The position numbers and the translations under genes were made by a program. The notes below the pieces were generated by a model that searched no databases, was not told where the DNA came from, and saw nothing but the letters and a program-made list of their open reading frames with translations. DNA of 21,162 nt, from the NCBI GenBank assembly GCA_965363355.1, contig CBDTTM010000025.1, forward strand, positions 1 to 21,162, written 5' to 3'. Below are positions 14,686 to 21,162 of this stretch, one piece after another (within the stretch, counting starts at the first letter, position 1; every line of letters begins with the position of its first letter). The stretch comes from CBDTTM01 sp965363355. GTDB taxonomy: Bacteria > Bacillota > Negativicutes > Selenomonadales > Selenomonadaceae.

Positions 14686-15726
14686 TCACTCCATAACAAA
14701 CAAAATTTTGTTATACTCTTCCTGTCGATCCTTTATCAGCTGAAAAGCATTCTCTACCTCTGCTAAAGAAAATCGATGCGAAATCAACTTTTCAAGTTCT
14801 ACCCTGCCATCTTGAATGTATTCCACGCTTTTTGCCCAGGCAGCTCCGGGAAATGGCGCTGTATAAGAATTCCAAAAGCCTTTAAGCGTCAATTCATGAC
14901 GAAAAATGCTTTCGAATGATTTTTCCTTCAATAAAATGTCAGCTCTGGCGATTCCCAGATAACCGACTTTCCCCTGTTTTTTGGTAATCAACAAACATTG
15001 TTCCTGGGTTATCTTCGAACCAGCAGTCTCCATCGCAATATCGACGCCTTGTCCCTGCGTCAATTCAAGTATCTCTTTTTCCACATCACATTTGAGTCCG
15101 TTGATACAATAGTCGGCGCCCAAAGCCTTTGCTTCCGCAAGCTTTTTCTCGGAGATATCGACGGCAATGACACGGCGAACGCCATAGATCTTGCACCATT
15201 GCAAGACGAGCTGGCCAATCGTCCCCATGCCAAGGATCGCTACCGTATCGCCCATGCAAGGCTGTATGCCAAGGACACCATACAAGGCTACCGCGCAAGG
15301 TTCAATGAGCGCGGCCTGGTCAAGTGGTATATTTCCCGTCTTTAGCACATTGGCAGCTAGCACTTTTACAAATTCAGCATAACCGCCGGGAACATCTGCC
15401 CCAATCATCGTTATATCATCACACATCGAATAATGGCCTGATTTGCAGTGTATACAGCTATGGCAAGGAATAAGCGGCTGCGCTACCACTGCATCGCCAA
15501 GAGCAAGACCATTGACATTTTTACCTACCTCTATGATTTTCCCAGCAAATTCATGTCCGGGAACACCCGGTACTGGATATTTCCAATTCGTCAAAATCCG
15601 GGGGCTGTCTGAGCCGCAAATCCCGCAGGCGCTGACAGCGATGATGACATCATCGGCCCCGCACTGTGGATCGGCGATATCATCATAACGGATATCACCT
15701 GTACCATAAATTACAGCAGCTTTCAT
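14686..15726 (-). CDS. GatD-like polyol-phosphate dehydrogenase
   Basis: A 346-residue zinc MDR enzyme, the same length as E. coli galactitol-1-phosphate 5-dehydrogenase (GatD) as I remember it, and sharing its characteristic stretches CGICGSDSPRI and LKGFWNSYTAPFPGAAW. Catalytic zinc ligands are Cys37 and His58-Glu59; structural cysteines are 88, 91, 94 and 102; the NAD site is AILGMGTIGQ. It should oxidise the phosphorylated polyol delivered by the PTS to a keto-sugar phosphate. With pentose phosphate enzymes downstream and no tagatose kinase or aldolase, a pentitol phosphate (for example arabitol or xylitol phosphate to xylulose 5-phosphate) is more likely than galactitol phosphate. The start has AGGATG about 10 bases upstream. 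A strong hairpin lies between it and the EIIC gene. Confidence 0.87.
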   Translation of the reverse strand: MKAAVIYGTGDIRYDDIADPQCGADDVIIAVSACGICGSDSPRILTNWKYPVPGVPGHEFAGKIIEVGKNVNGLALGDAVVAQPLIPCHSCIHCKSGHYSMCDDITMIGADVPGGYAEFVKVLAANVLKTGNIPLDQAALIEPCAVALYGVLGIQPCMGDTVAILGMGTIGQLVLQWCKIYGVRRVIAVDISEKKLAEAKALGADYCINGLKCDVEKEILELTQGQGVDIAMETAGSKITQEQCLLITKKQGKVGYLGIARADILLKEKSFESIFRHELTLKGFWNSYTAPFPGAAWAKSVEYIQDGRVELEKLISHRFSLAEVENAFQLIKDRQEEYNKILFVME

Positions 15727-15750
15727 CTAAAAATCACATCCTATCAAATT

Positions 15751-15787
15751 CCGGCGGAGAGGCTTTGCATAAGCCTCTTTCCGCCGG
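15751..15787 (-). other. Intercistronic hairpin between EIIC and the catabolic genes
   Basis: CCGGCGGA (15751-15758) pairs with TCCGCCGG (15780-15787), and GAGGCTT (15759-15765) with AAGCCTC (15771-15777). This gives a 15-bp stem with a 2-base bulge and a 5-base loop. On the minus strand only AATTTGATAG follows, not a proper T-run, so full termination is unlikely. It probably protects the PTS part of the transcript from decay or reduces read-through into the enzymes. Confidence 0.7.
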
Positions 15788-15798
15788 TTAAAATCCAA

Positions 15799-17064
15799 TC
15801 AGTTCACGAGTGCGAACAATTGATAAATCACAAAATGAATCAAGTTCCCACCTTGGTCAATACTAGAAATCAATGCCGTACCTTCTGGCATCTTGAAGTT
15901 TGCCGCTAGGCCCATTTTGGTATGGAACTGAGCAACTGCAGTTGCCATGAGCAGTGACATCGAAATGACGATGGACCCTGCCAAAACAGAGTGAATGATA
16001 TTACCGCGCGCTGCCGCAACAATCATCGCGACAATAAACGGAATCGTCGCCAAATCGCCAAATGGCAGAACATTGTTGCCAGGTAAAATAACGGCTAAGA
16101 AAATCGTAATCGGCACCAAGATCAAAGCCGTAGCGATTACAGCTGGATGACCCGTCGTAACGGCAGCATCTAGACCGATATAGATATTGGCATCCGCACC
16201 GAAGCGTTTGGTCAAAAACTCACGAGCAGATTCTGAGATTGGAATCAAACCTTCCATCAAAAGCTTGACCATGCGCGGCATAAGTACCATGACACCAGCC
16301 ATAGCAACACCGACTTTTACGATTTGGCCCGGGCCGTAGCCTGCCAATCCGCCAAGAACGCACCCAAGGAAAAGTCCCATGAAAATAGGTTCACCAAAAA
16401 TACCGAATTTTTCTTGAATGCTTTCTGGATCTGCCTTGAGGTCCTTGATGACTGGAATTCTCTGAATGAGCCAGATCAAAGGAATGCCAATTGGCGCATA
16501 GGATACCGTACTACCAGTCGGCACAGAAATACCTTCGAGGTCAAAATATTTTTCCATATAAGGAGCCGTCCAATCCGCAATTTTCAATACGGCAATTTCA
16601 AATAAGACCGCAGCGATCATCGCCTGGACCAAGCTGCCAGACAAGGCATAAACAAAGGCTCCGCAAAAAGTGAAGTGCCAATAATTCCAAATATCTACAT
16701 CCATGGTTTTGGTCATTTTCGTAACAAGCATAAATGCATTGACTAAAAGACCTACCGGCAAAACTAAGGCAGCAACTGGAGATGCCCAAGCTATGCTGGC
16801 TGCTCCCGGCCAGCCGATATCAATGATATGGAGCTGGATGCCAAAATTCTTGACCATTGCCTGCGCAGCTGGCCCAAGATTGTCACACAATAAACCAACG
16901 ACCAGGAAAACCCCAGTGAATCCTACCCCGATCGTCAAACCGGAACGAAATGCCTTAGCAGGCTTTTGTCCGAATCCTATTCCTATGAGAAAAATGGCAA
17001 CTGGCAAAATTACGGTTGGTCCTAAGCCTAGAAACGCTTGAAACAAAGGAATTAAATCTGTCAT
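15799..17064 (-). CDS. PTS galactitol-family EIIC permease
   Basis: The 421-residue protein is hydrophobic throughout, with roughly nine to ten membrane-spanning segments, and belongs to the galactitol (GatC) family of PTS permeases. Family signs are the N-terminal LGLGPTVILPVAIFLIG segment, the FRSGLTIGVGFTGVFLV stretch, the GxxHP-like TTGHPAV region and the conserved WNYWHF and FGDLATIPF segments. It would bind and translocate a polyol while EIIB phosphorylates it. The gene has AGGAGGT 9 bases before its start, lies 21 bases after EIIB, and is followed by a strong hairpin. The downstream enzymes suggest a pentitol. The family also includes SgcC and transporters for arabitol or xylitol, so the substrate stays open. 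Confidence 0.92.
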   Translation of the reverse strand: MTDLIPLFQAFLGLGPTVILPVAIFLIGIGFGQKPAKAFRSGLTIGVGFTGVFLVVGLLCDNLGPAAQAMVKNFGIQLHIIDIGWPGAASIAWASPVAALVLPVGLLVNAFMLVTKMTKTMDVDIWNYWHFTFCGAFVYALSGSLVQAMIAAVLFEIAVLKIADWTAPYMEKYFDLEGISVPTGSTVSYAPIGIPLIWLIQRIPVIKDLKADPESIQEKFGIFGEPIFMGLFLGCVLGGLAGYGPGQIVKVGVAMAGVMVLMPRMVKLLMEGLIPISESAREFLTKRFGADANIYIGLDAAVTTGHPAVIATALILVPITIFLAVILPGNNVLPFGDLATIPFIVAMIVAAARGNIIHSVLAGSIVISMSLLMATAVAQFHTKMGLAANFKMPEGTALISSIDQGGNLIHFVIYQLFALVN

Positions 17065-17085
17065 TTTATCATACCTCCTGGTTTA

Positions 17086-17370
17086 TTATTTTTTGAGTTC
17101 TGCTAAGATTTCAGCTTTTACAGCATCCAGTCCGATACCCGTCAGAAAGGCTCTGGCATTTATCACAGGGAATGGATAATTTTTGCCGGCGACAGTCGTC
17201 GTCACCAAAAGATCTGCCCGGTCCTGATAACCTGGCACTTCCATGATTTTGCACTGAATGATTTCCACGCTGATTTTATGTTCTTTCGCCATTTTCCCCA
17301 CTGCATCCGATACGACAGTCGAGGTAGCGATTCCGGTTCCACAGGCTACAAGAACTACTTTTTTTTGCAT
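17086..17370 (-). CDS. PTS galactitol-type EIIB component
   Basis: This 94-residue protein has the EIIB phospho-cysteine loop VACGTGIATST with Cys10 as the phosphorylated residue. Length and fold match GatB-type EIIB, which takes phosphate from EIIA and passes it to the sugar bound to EIIC. It lies between EIIA (15 bases upstream) and EIIC (21 bases downstream) and has AAGGGAGA upstream of ATG 17370. It may also phosphorylate the activator encoded by the first gene, as PTS components do with LevR-type proteins. Confidence 0.93.
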   Translation of the reverse strand: MQKKVVLVACGTGIATSTVVSDAVGKMAKEHKISVEIIQCKIMEVPGYQDRADLLVTTTVAGKNYPFPVINARAFLTGIGLDAVKAEILAELKK

Positions 17371-17385
17371 AGTAATATCTCCCTT

Positions 17386-17844
17386 TTACTTTAATTTTTC
17401 GATGACAAAAGTTTTGATTTTATGTTTGTCTGCTTCTATTGCAAGATATCCCATCGCTTCCTGGTCTTGTAAAATCGCCATCAGCTTTTGCAACAAATCA
17501 AGCTGAGCATGCTGCTCTTTCATCGCGAGCATAAAAACCAGATTTACAGGTACAGTCGCTTCTTCTTCGCCCATAATGACGAAATCCACCGGATTTTTGA
17601 GACGAGCCACACAAATCGCCGGCTCTGCCACATGAACTATATCCGTATGCGGAATAGCCACGCCATAACTTTCTGTCGGAAGTCCGGTCGCAAATACCCT
17701 TTCGCGTGCGATAACCGCTTCTTTATAGCTTTCTTTTACATAACCTTGCTGTTGAAGAACTTGCGCCATCTGCGCTAAGACATCTTCATTTTTACCGGCA
17801 TCGAGCCCCAGCATAATCAAATTTTCGTCAATTGTGATTTCCAT
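17386..17844 (-). CDS. PTS fructose/galactitol-type EIIA component
   Basis: The 152-residue EIIA type-2 protein has TESYGVAIPHTD, with His66 as the site phosphorylated by HPr. The overall fold signs (QQGYVKESYKEAVIARE, then the PHTD loop) match GatA/FruA-type EIIA. The gene overlaps the 3' end of the activator gene by 17 bases (17828-17844). Its ribosome site GGGAGG (10 bases before the ATG) therefore lies inside that gene, and no promoter fits between them. The same EIIA fold occurs as the last domain of the activator protein, which suggests that domain was copied from an EIIA such as this one. Confidence 0.92.
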   Translation of the reverse strand: MEITIDENLIMLGLDAGKNEDVLAQMAQVLQQQGYVKESYKEAVIARERVFATGLPTESYGVAIPHTDIVHVAEPAICVARLKNPVDFVIMGEEEATVPVNLVFMLAMKEQHAQLDLLQKLMAILQDQEAMGYLAIEADKHKIKTFVIEKLK

Positions 17845-20755
17845 TGTAAATCAAGGCCTCCCTTAGCTCTTGTTCAGTTGTTGCAGCTTCCAAGCGCAGC
17901 ATGACCTCATCGTTTTGAAAACATTGATAGAGGTAACGCACGCCGTCTTTGCCATTGATATCAAGGCCGAGAAGGCATACCAACTGTGTACTCGTTTTTC
18001 CTGTCCAAACAATCGGTTTCTCTGTTTTCACAATGAAGACCACTGCCTTATTCACATAAGAACTGTCCGCATGCGGTAGAGCCACCTTTTGATTGATCAG
18101 ATATGCACCCATCTTTTCTCTTTCCAGGACTGCTTTTTCATAGCCTGGTTTCACGTATCCTTCCTCAACCAGCTGACTGCACATTTTTTTGAGCAACTGT
18201 GATTTTGTATACGTTTCCTGCCCCAGCATCAGTACCTTTACATTTTTTACGACTTCCGGCACCGCTTCATCTACCGGTGCCGCTAAGCTCATCGGCAAAG
18301 CTGAAGCTTTGAGCAAATAGGACAATTTTTCTTTTCCCGCCTTTGTCATTAGCTCTTTGACTGAAATATAAGGTATCTCTTGAAGTTTCGGATCCACACT
18401 GCCGACAATCGCCACTACATCATATTGCAGCAAGATCTGTTGGATCTGCTTATAGACATCATGTTGTCCGATCATGCCAACGTGCAAAAGCGCAACCTGC
18501 TGGAGCTTTGCTCCGAATATCTTTTTCAGTTGCTCAGCACAATAAAGAGCCACGCCATCACCGGTAAAGCAGATTGTAATCAAGGCTTTTTTCCTGAGAA
18601 CTGCCGGCGATAAATCCTGCTTTTTCGAAGAGACATAATTGAGGCCTTCGATACCGCTGACGACATCTAGAAGATTGGACCCGGGAAGGACACTGCGGCG
18701 CAAAGCTTCTATCACCATAACCGTATCCACACGCTCAATCGTCTCCACACGAATCTTAGTCCGCATCTGGATGATTTCACCAAATGTGAGCAATGAACCA
18801 AGATCTACCAAGACCAATACGCCCTTTCCCTCATCAGCCCCCATCACCACTGTCGTCAGCCGTTCGAGTGCATCACGCGGACTTTCATCAAAACTCATAT
18901 TGAAGGATTTCCCCTGGTTCATGTTGAGCAGCTTATTGGCTATCTCCAACATGCTGCTGCCAACATTGCCATGCGTTGCAACCACTACGCCGACATTGCC
19001 CTCTTCTTCACGCTCATTTCCGTGAAGATACAAAGCGATATAGCTGATCTCATCTTCTGGCAATGTAACCTTGTAGTAAGAATTGATGAAATTCACCATT
19101 TTTTCCGCAACATTGTACTCCAGCCTGAATTTTTGCTTCACATCTTCCTTGTTCGGATTGATGATCTGCTTGCCTTGGCTCAATCGCACAAAGGTCGAGT
19201 TCAAATGGATTGCCAGGCAATAAATAAGGGATTCATCGAGTTCACCGAGCTCAGCTTCAGCTATTTTCAAGACTTCTTGTGCCAAATAAATAACTTCACT
19301 GCCGATGACCTTTGAAACCTCCGCCAGAGATAGTGGGGCCAAACGATGTTTGATATGTGTGATGATATGCTGCAACTTTTGCTCGATTTCATCACCGATC
19401 AAATTCTTGATTTGCTGCTCACTAAGACCTTGCTGGCGATATTCCATATGCACTTTTTCAATGTAGCCATAAAATTCTTTAGGAAAGCTGTATACATCAT
19501 CATCCAACGCAGCCGGTTCCTGGCATTGATTGGGTTCAAACCGCATATCCTGCCAGACCAGGCTGTCCAGTTCCTGTCGATTGCCTTGTATCTTGAGCAA
19601 ACCTTTTTTTACGTAGAGGCTCAAGGACTGGACATCTACCATGACCGAACTTTCTTTCTTCGTAACATAGGTCAAAAAACTCTTAGCACAGGTCACTTGG
19701 ATGTCACTCTTCAATTGACCGATATTGCCCTTACAGTCGTAGAGCAGATACGCCTTGACGACGTCCAATGACACCTGGAGCCTGGCGTTCATGCGCGCTG
19801 ATTCATAGCCAAAAAAGCGAACAATGAGTTGCAGCCTTTCGGTCAGCGGCCTTTCTGCTAAAGGCGGAATATTGATCAACATCGGAATGCGCCGCTTAAA
19901 AGTTGACAATAAACTCGTCTCGATGTTCTCCGTCGTCGCCGCAATCAGTTGGACATTGGCTTTCCGCAAAGCGTCTGCTTCACCTAGGCGCCGGAAATGG
20001 CCCCGATCGATGAGCAAAAACAACATCTCTTGTCCTTCAGCGGAAAGGCGATGGACCTCATCCAAAAACAAAATACCGCCATCAGTCTGTTCAACTAGAC
20101 CTTTACGATCCGCAACAGCCCCGGTATAAGCGCCCTTGACGCAGCCAAAAAGCTGTGTAATCAAAAGTTGTGAGTTCTCCGCGTAATCTGCACAGTTGAA
20201 AACATTGAAAGGTGCGTCTGCCGGCAATGAACCTGACTCCAAAGAGAACCTATACATCGCTTCAGCCAGTTCGCTTTTCCCCACGCCAGTCTCACCAACG
20301 ACCAGACAATGCAGTCCATGCGGTGGATAAAGCATCGTAGCTTTGGCTTGCTGGATTTGCGTGTCCAGGCTGCCGCCGCTGCCAACCAAATTGGAGAAGG
20401 CTTGACAGCTTTTTTCCGCCACGACTTCTTCATCTGCTTTGGAACTGTCTTGTTTTTTATGCTCTTCTATATCCTTTATGTATTTATTAAGCAGATATAT
20501 CGATATAAAAAACTTCTGTTTTGCCAGTTCTTCGCGCAATTGTGACAATGAATATTTTTTATCCTCTGCCATCAACTTTTGCAAAGCTGCGCAAATATAG
20601 ACTTGTTTTCGATCCCGTGAATCTTGGATCTTTAGTTCCTTGCGCAATAGCGTTATATACTCGCGACTCACTTTGAGTTTTTTGCAAAGTTCCGTATCAG
20701 TATACGGTTGGTCATGATTTTCTTCTGCAATGAGTTGTTGGATTTGTTCTTTCAT
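17828..20755 (-). CDS. LevR-like sigma-54-dependent PTS operon activator with C-terminal EIIA domain
   Basis: A 975-residue multidomain activator. In order: an N-terminal HTH (about 15-45, TDTELCKKLKVSREYI); an AAA+ sigma-54 activator domain (about 125-370) with Walker A GETGVGKS (154-161), the sigma-54 contact loop GAYTGA (208-213) and Walker B ILFLDE (228-233); a PRD (about 470-580) with histidines 517 and 578; a mannose-type EIIA domain (about 588-700, His595 in VATHGNVGSS); a GatB-like domain with Cys729 (ITICFTGDG); and a fructose-type EIIA domain (about 840-970, His895 in VALPHAD). B. subtilis LevR ends with a second PRD instead. I chose ATG 20755 (GGAGGG about 6 bases upstream), because the sigma-54 promoter at 20781-20796 lies inside the longer frame that begins at 20884. 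It overlaps the EIIA gene by 17 bases and probably activates its own operon, with activity set by PTS phosphorylation. Confidence 0.92.
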   Translation of the reverse strand: MKEQIQQLIAEENHDQPYTDTELCKKLKVSREYITLLRKELKIQDSRDRKQVYICAALQKLMAEDKKYSLSQLREELAKQKFFISIYLLNKYIKDIEEHKKQDSSKADEEVVAEKSCQAFSNLVGSGGSLDTQIQQAKATMLYPPHGLHCLVVGETGVGKSELAEAMYRFSLESGSLPADAPFNVFNCADYAENSQLLITQLFGCVKGAYTGAVADRKGLVEQTDGGILFLDEVHRLSAEGQEMLFLLIDRGHFRRLGEADALRKANVQLIAATTENIETSLLSTFKRRIPMLINIPPLAERPLTERLQLIVRFFGYESARMNARLQVSLDVVKAYLLYDCKGNIGQLKSDIQVTCAKSFLTYVTKKESSVMVDVQSLSLYVKKGLLKIQGNRQELDSLVWQDMRFEPNQCQEPAALDDDVYSFPKEFYGYIEKVHMEYRQQGLSEQQIKNLIGDEIEQKLQHIITHIKHRLAPLSLAEVSKVIGSEVIYLAQEVLKIAEAELGELDESLIYCLAIHLNSTFVRLSQGKQIINPNKEDVKQKFRLEYNVAEKMVNFINSYYKVTLPEDEISYIALYLHGNEREEEGNVGVVVATHGNVGSSMLEIANKLLNMNQGKSFNMSFDESPRDALERLTTVVMGADEGKGVLVLVDLGSLLTFGEIIQMRTKIRVETIERVDTVMVIEALRRSVLPGSNLLDVVSGIEGLNYVSSKKQDLSPAVLRKKALITICFTGDGVALYCAEQLKKIFGAKLQQVALLHVGMIGQHDVYKQIQQILLQYDVVAIVGSVDPKLQEIPYISVKELMTKAGKEKLSYLLKASALPMSLAAPVDEAVPEVVKNVKVLMLGQETYTKSQLLKKMCSQLVEEGYVKPGYEKAVLEREKMGAYLINQKVALPHADSSYVNKAVVFIVKTEKPIVWTGKTSTQLVCLLGLDINGKDGVRYLYQCFQNDEVMLRLEAATTEQELREALIYNGNHN

Positions 20756-20780
20756 TACTAGCCCTCCTGCCGTTATATAA

Positions 20781-20796
20781 TGCAAGCCCCGTGCCA
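20781..20796 (-). promoter_or_regulatory. Sigma-54 (-24/-12) promoter of the polyol operon
   Basis: On the minus strand the sequence is TGGCACGGGGCTTGCA, a full match to TGGCACRNNNNTTGCW. It places the transcript start near 20770, about 15 bases before the activator's ATG, leaving just room for its GGAGGG ribosome site. The first gene encodes a sigma-54 activator, so the operon should be autoregulated. Confidence 0.9.
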
Positions 20797-20858
20797 AATA
20801 AAAGTAAATATTTGCGAGCCCAGATTTTTCAATCTTTTCTGAATACATGCGTTCACAA

Positions 20859-20890
20859 ATTTTTATGATTATATTTACATTCATAAAAAT
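20859..20890. promoter_or_regulatory. Candidate enhancer site (upstream activating sequence) for the LevR-like activator
   Basis: ATTTTTATGA (20859-20868) and TCATAAAAAT (20881-20890) form a perfect 10-bp inverted repeat around a 12-base spacer. It lies about 90-120 bases upstream of the predicted transcript start, the usual place for a sigma-54 activator site. Confidence 0.55.
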
Positions 20891-20941
20891 ATTCTTACTT
20901 TTATTTACATATGTAACTTATATTCCGGCATTTCCTTACAT
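20875..20941 (+). repeat. Three TTACAT repeats phased at 30-31 bp, with a TTACATATGTAA palindrome
   Basis: TTACAT occurs at 20875-20880, 20905-20910 and 20936-20941, spaced 30 and 31 bases, about three helical turns. The first two share the 9-mer TATTTACAT. The middle copy is half of a perfect 12-bp palindrome, TTACATATGTAA (20905-20916). The first copy lies in the spacer of the enhancer-like inverted repeat. The region is AT-rich, so some repetition is expected by chance. Confidence 0.45.
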
Positions 20942-21108
20942 TTTTTTTGATTTTCCGTCAGATAAATGACATTCTTTTTAATGTCGACTAAACAAATATA
21001 TCAACAGGACGAGTTCGGCGTCAATATAAAGGTTTTGCCCAATTCAACTTCGTCGTCTTTTTTCTTGAAACAACGATTTAGCCGCCAATATAAATATATC
21101 TGAAAAAA

Positions 21109-21162
21109 GGCTCTTTGTCAAATGTTGTGGTCTAGTCCGGATGAGAAAACTCATCCGGACTT
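21109..21162. mobile_element. Possible left end of an ISL3-like insertion sequence (partial)
   Basis: From 21109 the sequence reads GGCTCTTTGTCAAATGTT, which resembles the terminal inverted repeats I associate from memory with ISL3-family elements. A hairpin follows 25 bases inside. The transposase and other end, if present, would be beyond the window. It could also be an isolated (MITE-like) remnant or coincidence. Confidence 0.35.
21134..21161 (+). terminator. Strong hairpin at the right edge, possible terminator
   Basis: AGTCCGGATGAG (21134-21145) and CTCATCCGGACT (21150-21161) form a perfect 12-bp stem with an AAAA tetraloop, followed by T at the last base. The window ends before a T-run can be judged. 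If the mobile element call is right, it may block transcription entering the element. Confidence 0.45.

Larger units (their letters stand above)
20797..21162. other. Gene-free upstream region of the polyol operon
   Basis: I find no credible gene in these 366 bases. From left to right they hold the enhancer-like inverted repeat and phased TTACAT repeats (20859-20941), then an AT-rich stretch to about 21100 without clear signals, then a possible insertion-sequence end (from 21109) with a strong hairpin at the window edge. A promoter for a gene beyond the right edge may be present but I cannot identify one. Confidence 0.6.

Noticed and set aside
14678..14689. GTG start of the transketolase N half
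   Set aside because: It overlaps the GGAG that serves as ribosome site for ATG 14677.
17828..17870. Separate sigma-54 promoter for the EIIA gene
   Set aside because: No TGGCAC-N5-TTGC pattern is present and the genes overlap; the promoter before the activator serves both.
20756..20884. Longer N-terminus of the activator (start at 20884)
   Set aside because: The sigma-54 promoter and the GGAGGG ribosome site lie inside this extension, so translation must begin at 20755.
1..21162. tRNA, rRNA, CRISPR array, prophage genes
   Set aside because: No cloverleaf, ribosomal RNA motifs, regular repeat-spacer pattern or phage-like genes were seen.

Overview
This 21 kb window looks like the chromosome of an anaerobic or facultative Firmicute. 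A Negativicutes-type (Sporomusa/Selenomonas-like, diderm) organism is my best guess, not a proof. The pointers are a CcmF cytochrome c maturation protein, a Tat-exported flavin reductase lipoprotein, a TRAP-type binding protein, a CcpA-type cre site, and a LevR-type sigma-54 activator driving a PTS operon. Base composition is moderate, ribosome binding sites are strong GGAGG types, and intrinsic terminators are easy to see.

Layout, left to right. (1) 1-1341, plus strand: the C-terminal part of a ccmF-like gene, ending at a nested bidirectional terminator (about 1371-1455). (2) 1456-5688, minus strand: a Tat/lipoprotein FAD-dependent reductase with its own terminator, followed by two tandem paralogous PucR/CdaR-type regulators only 6 bases apart. 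A perfect 7-bp dyad sits just upstream of the first regulator. (3) 5689-6159: a gene-free divergent promoter region. (4) 6160-6867, plus strand: a PHP-family phosphatase with a strong terminator. (5) 6939-9825, plus strand: a perfect cre-like palindrome, then a methyl-accepting chemotaxis protein and an orphan DctP-type binding lipoprotein. The last two look like a chemosensory pair, since no TRAP permease is present.

(6) 9883-20755, minus strand: the main feature, a colinear 11-gene sugar-alcohol (probably pentitol) operon. Reading in its own direction the order is: LevR-like sigma-54 activator, PTS EIIA, EIIB, EIIC (galactitol family), GatD-like polyol-phosphate dehydrogenase, split transketolase N and C halves, ribulose-phosphate 3-epimerase, a second zinc dehydrogenase, ribose-5-phosphate isomerase B and deoxyribose-phosphate aldolase. 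The likely flow is uptake and phosphorylation of a polyol, oxidation to a ketopentose phosphate, and entry into the pentose phosphate pathway. The role of the DeoC-like aldolase and of the second dehydrogenase is not obvious.

The operon starts at a consensus -24/-12 promoter (TGGCACGGGGCTTGCA, minus strand, 20796-20781) directly in front of the activator gene. This implies autoregulation. Upstream lie a 10-bp inverted repeat at enhancer distance and TTACAT repeats spaced 30-31 bp. The activator is unusual in ending with a fructose/galactitol-type EIIA domain, which resembles the product of the very next gene, where LevR has its second PRD.

(7) 20797-21162: gene-free regulatory DNA. Its last 54 bases may be the end of an insertion sequence (ISL3-like, from memory).
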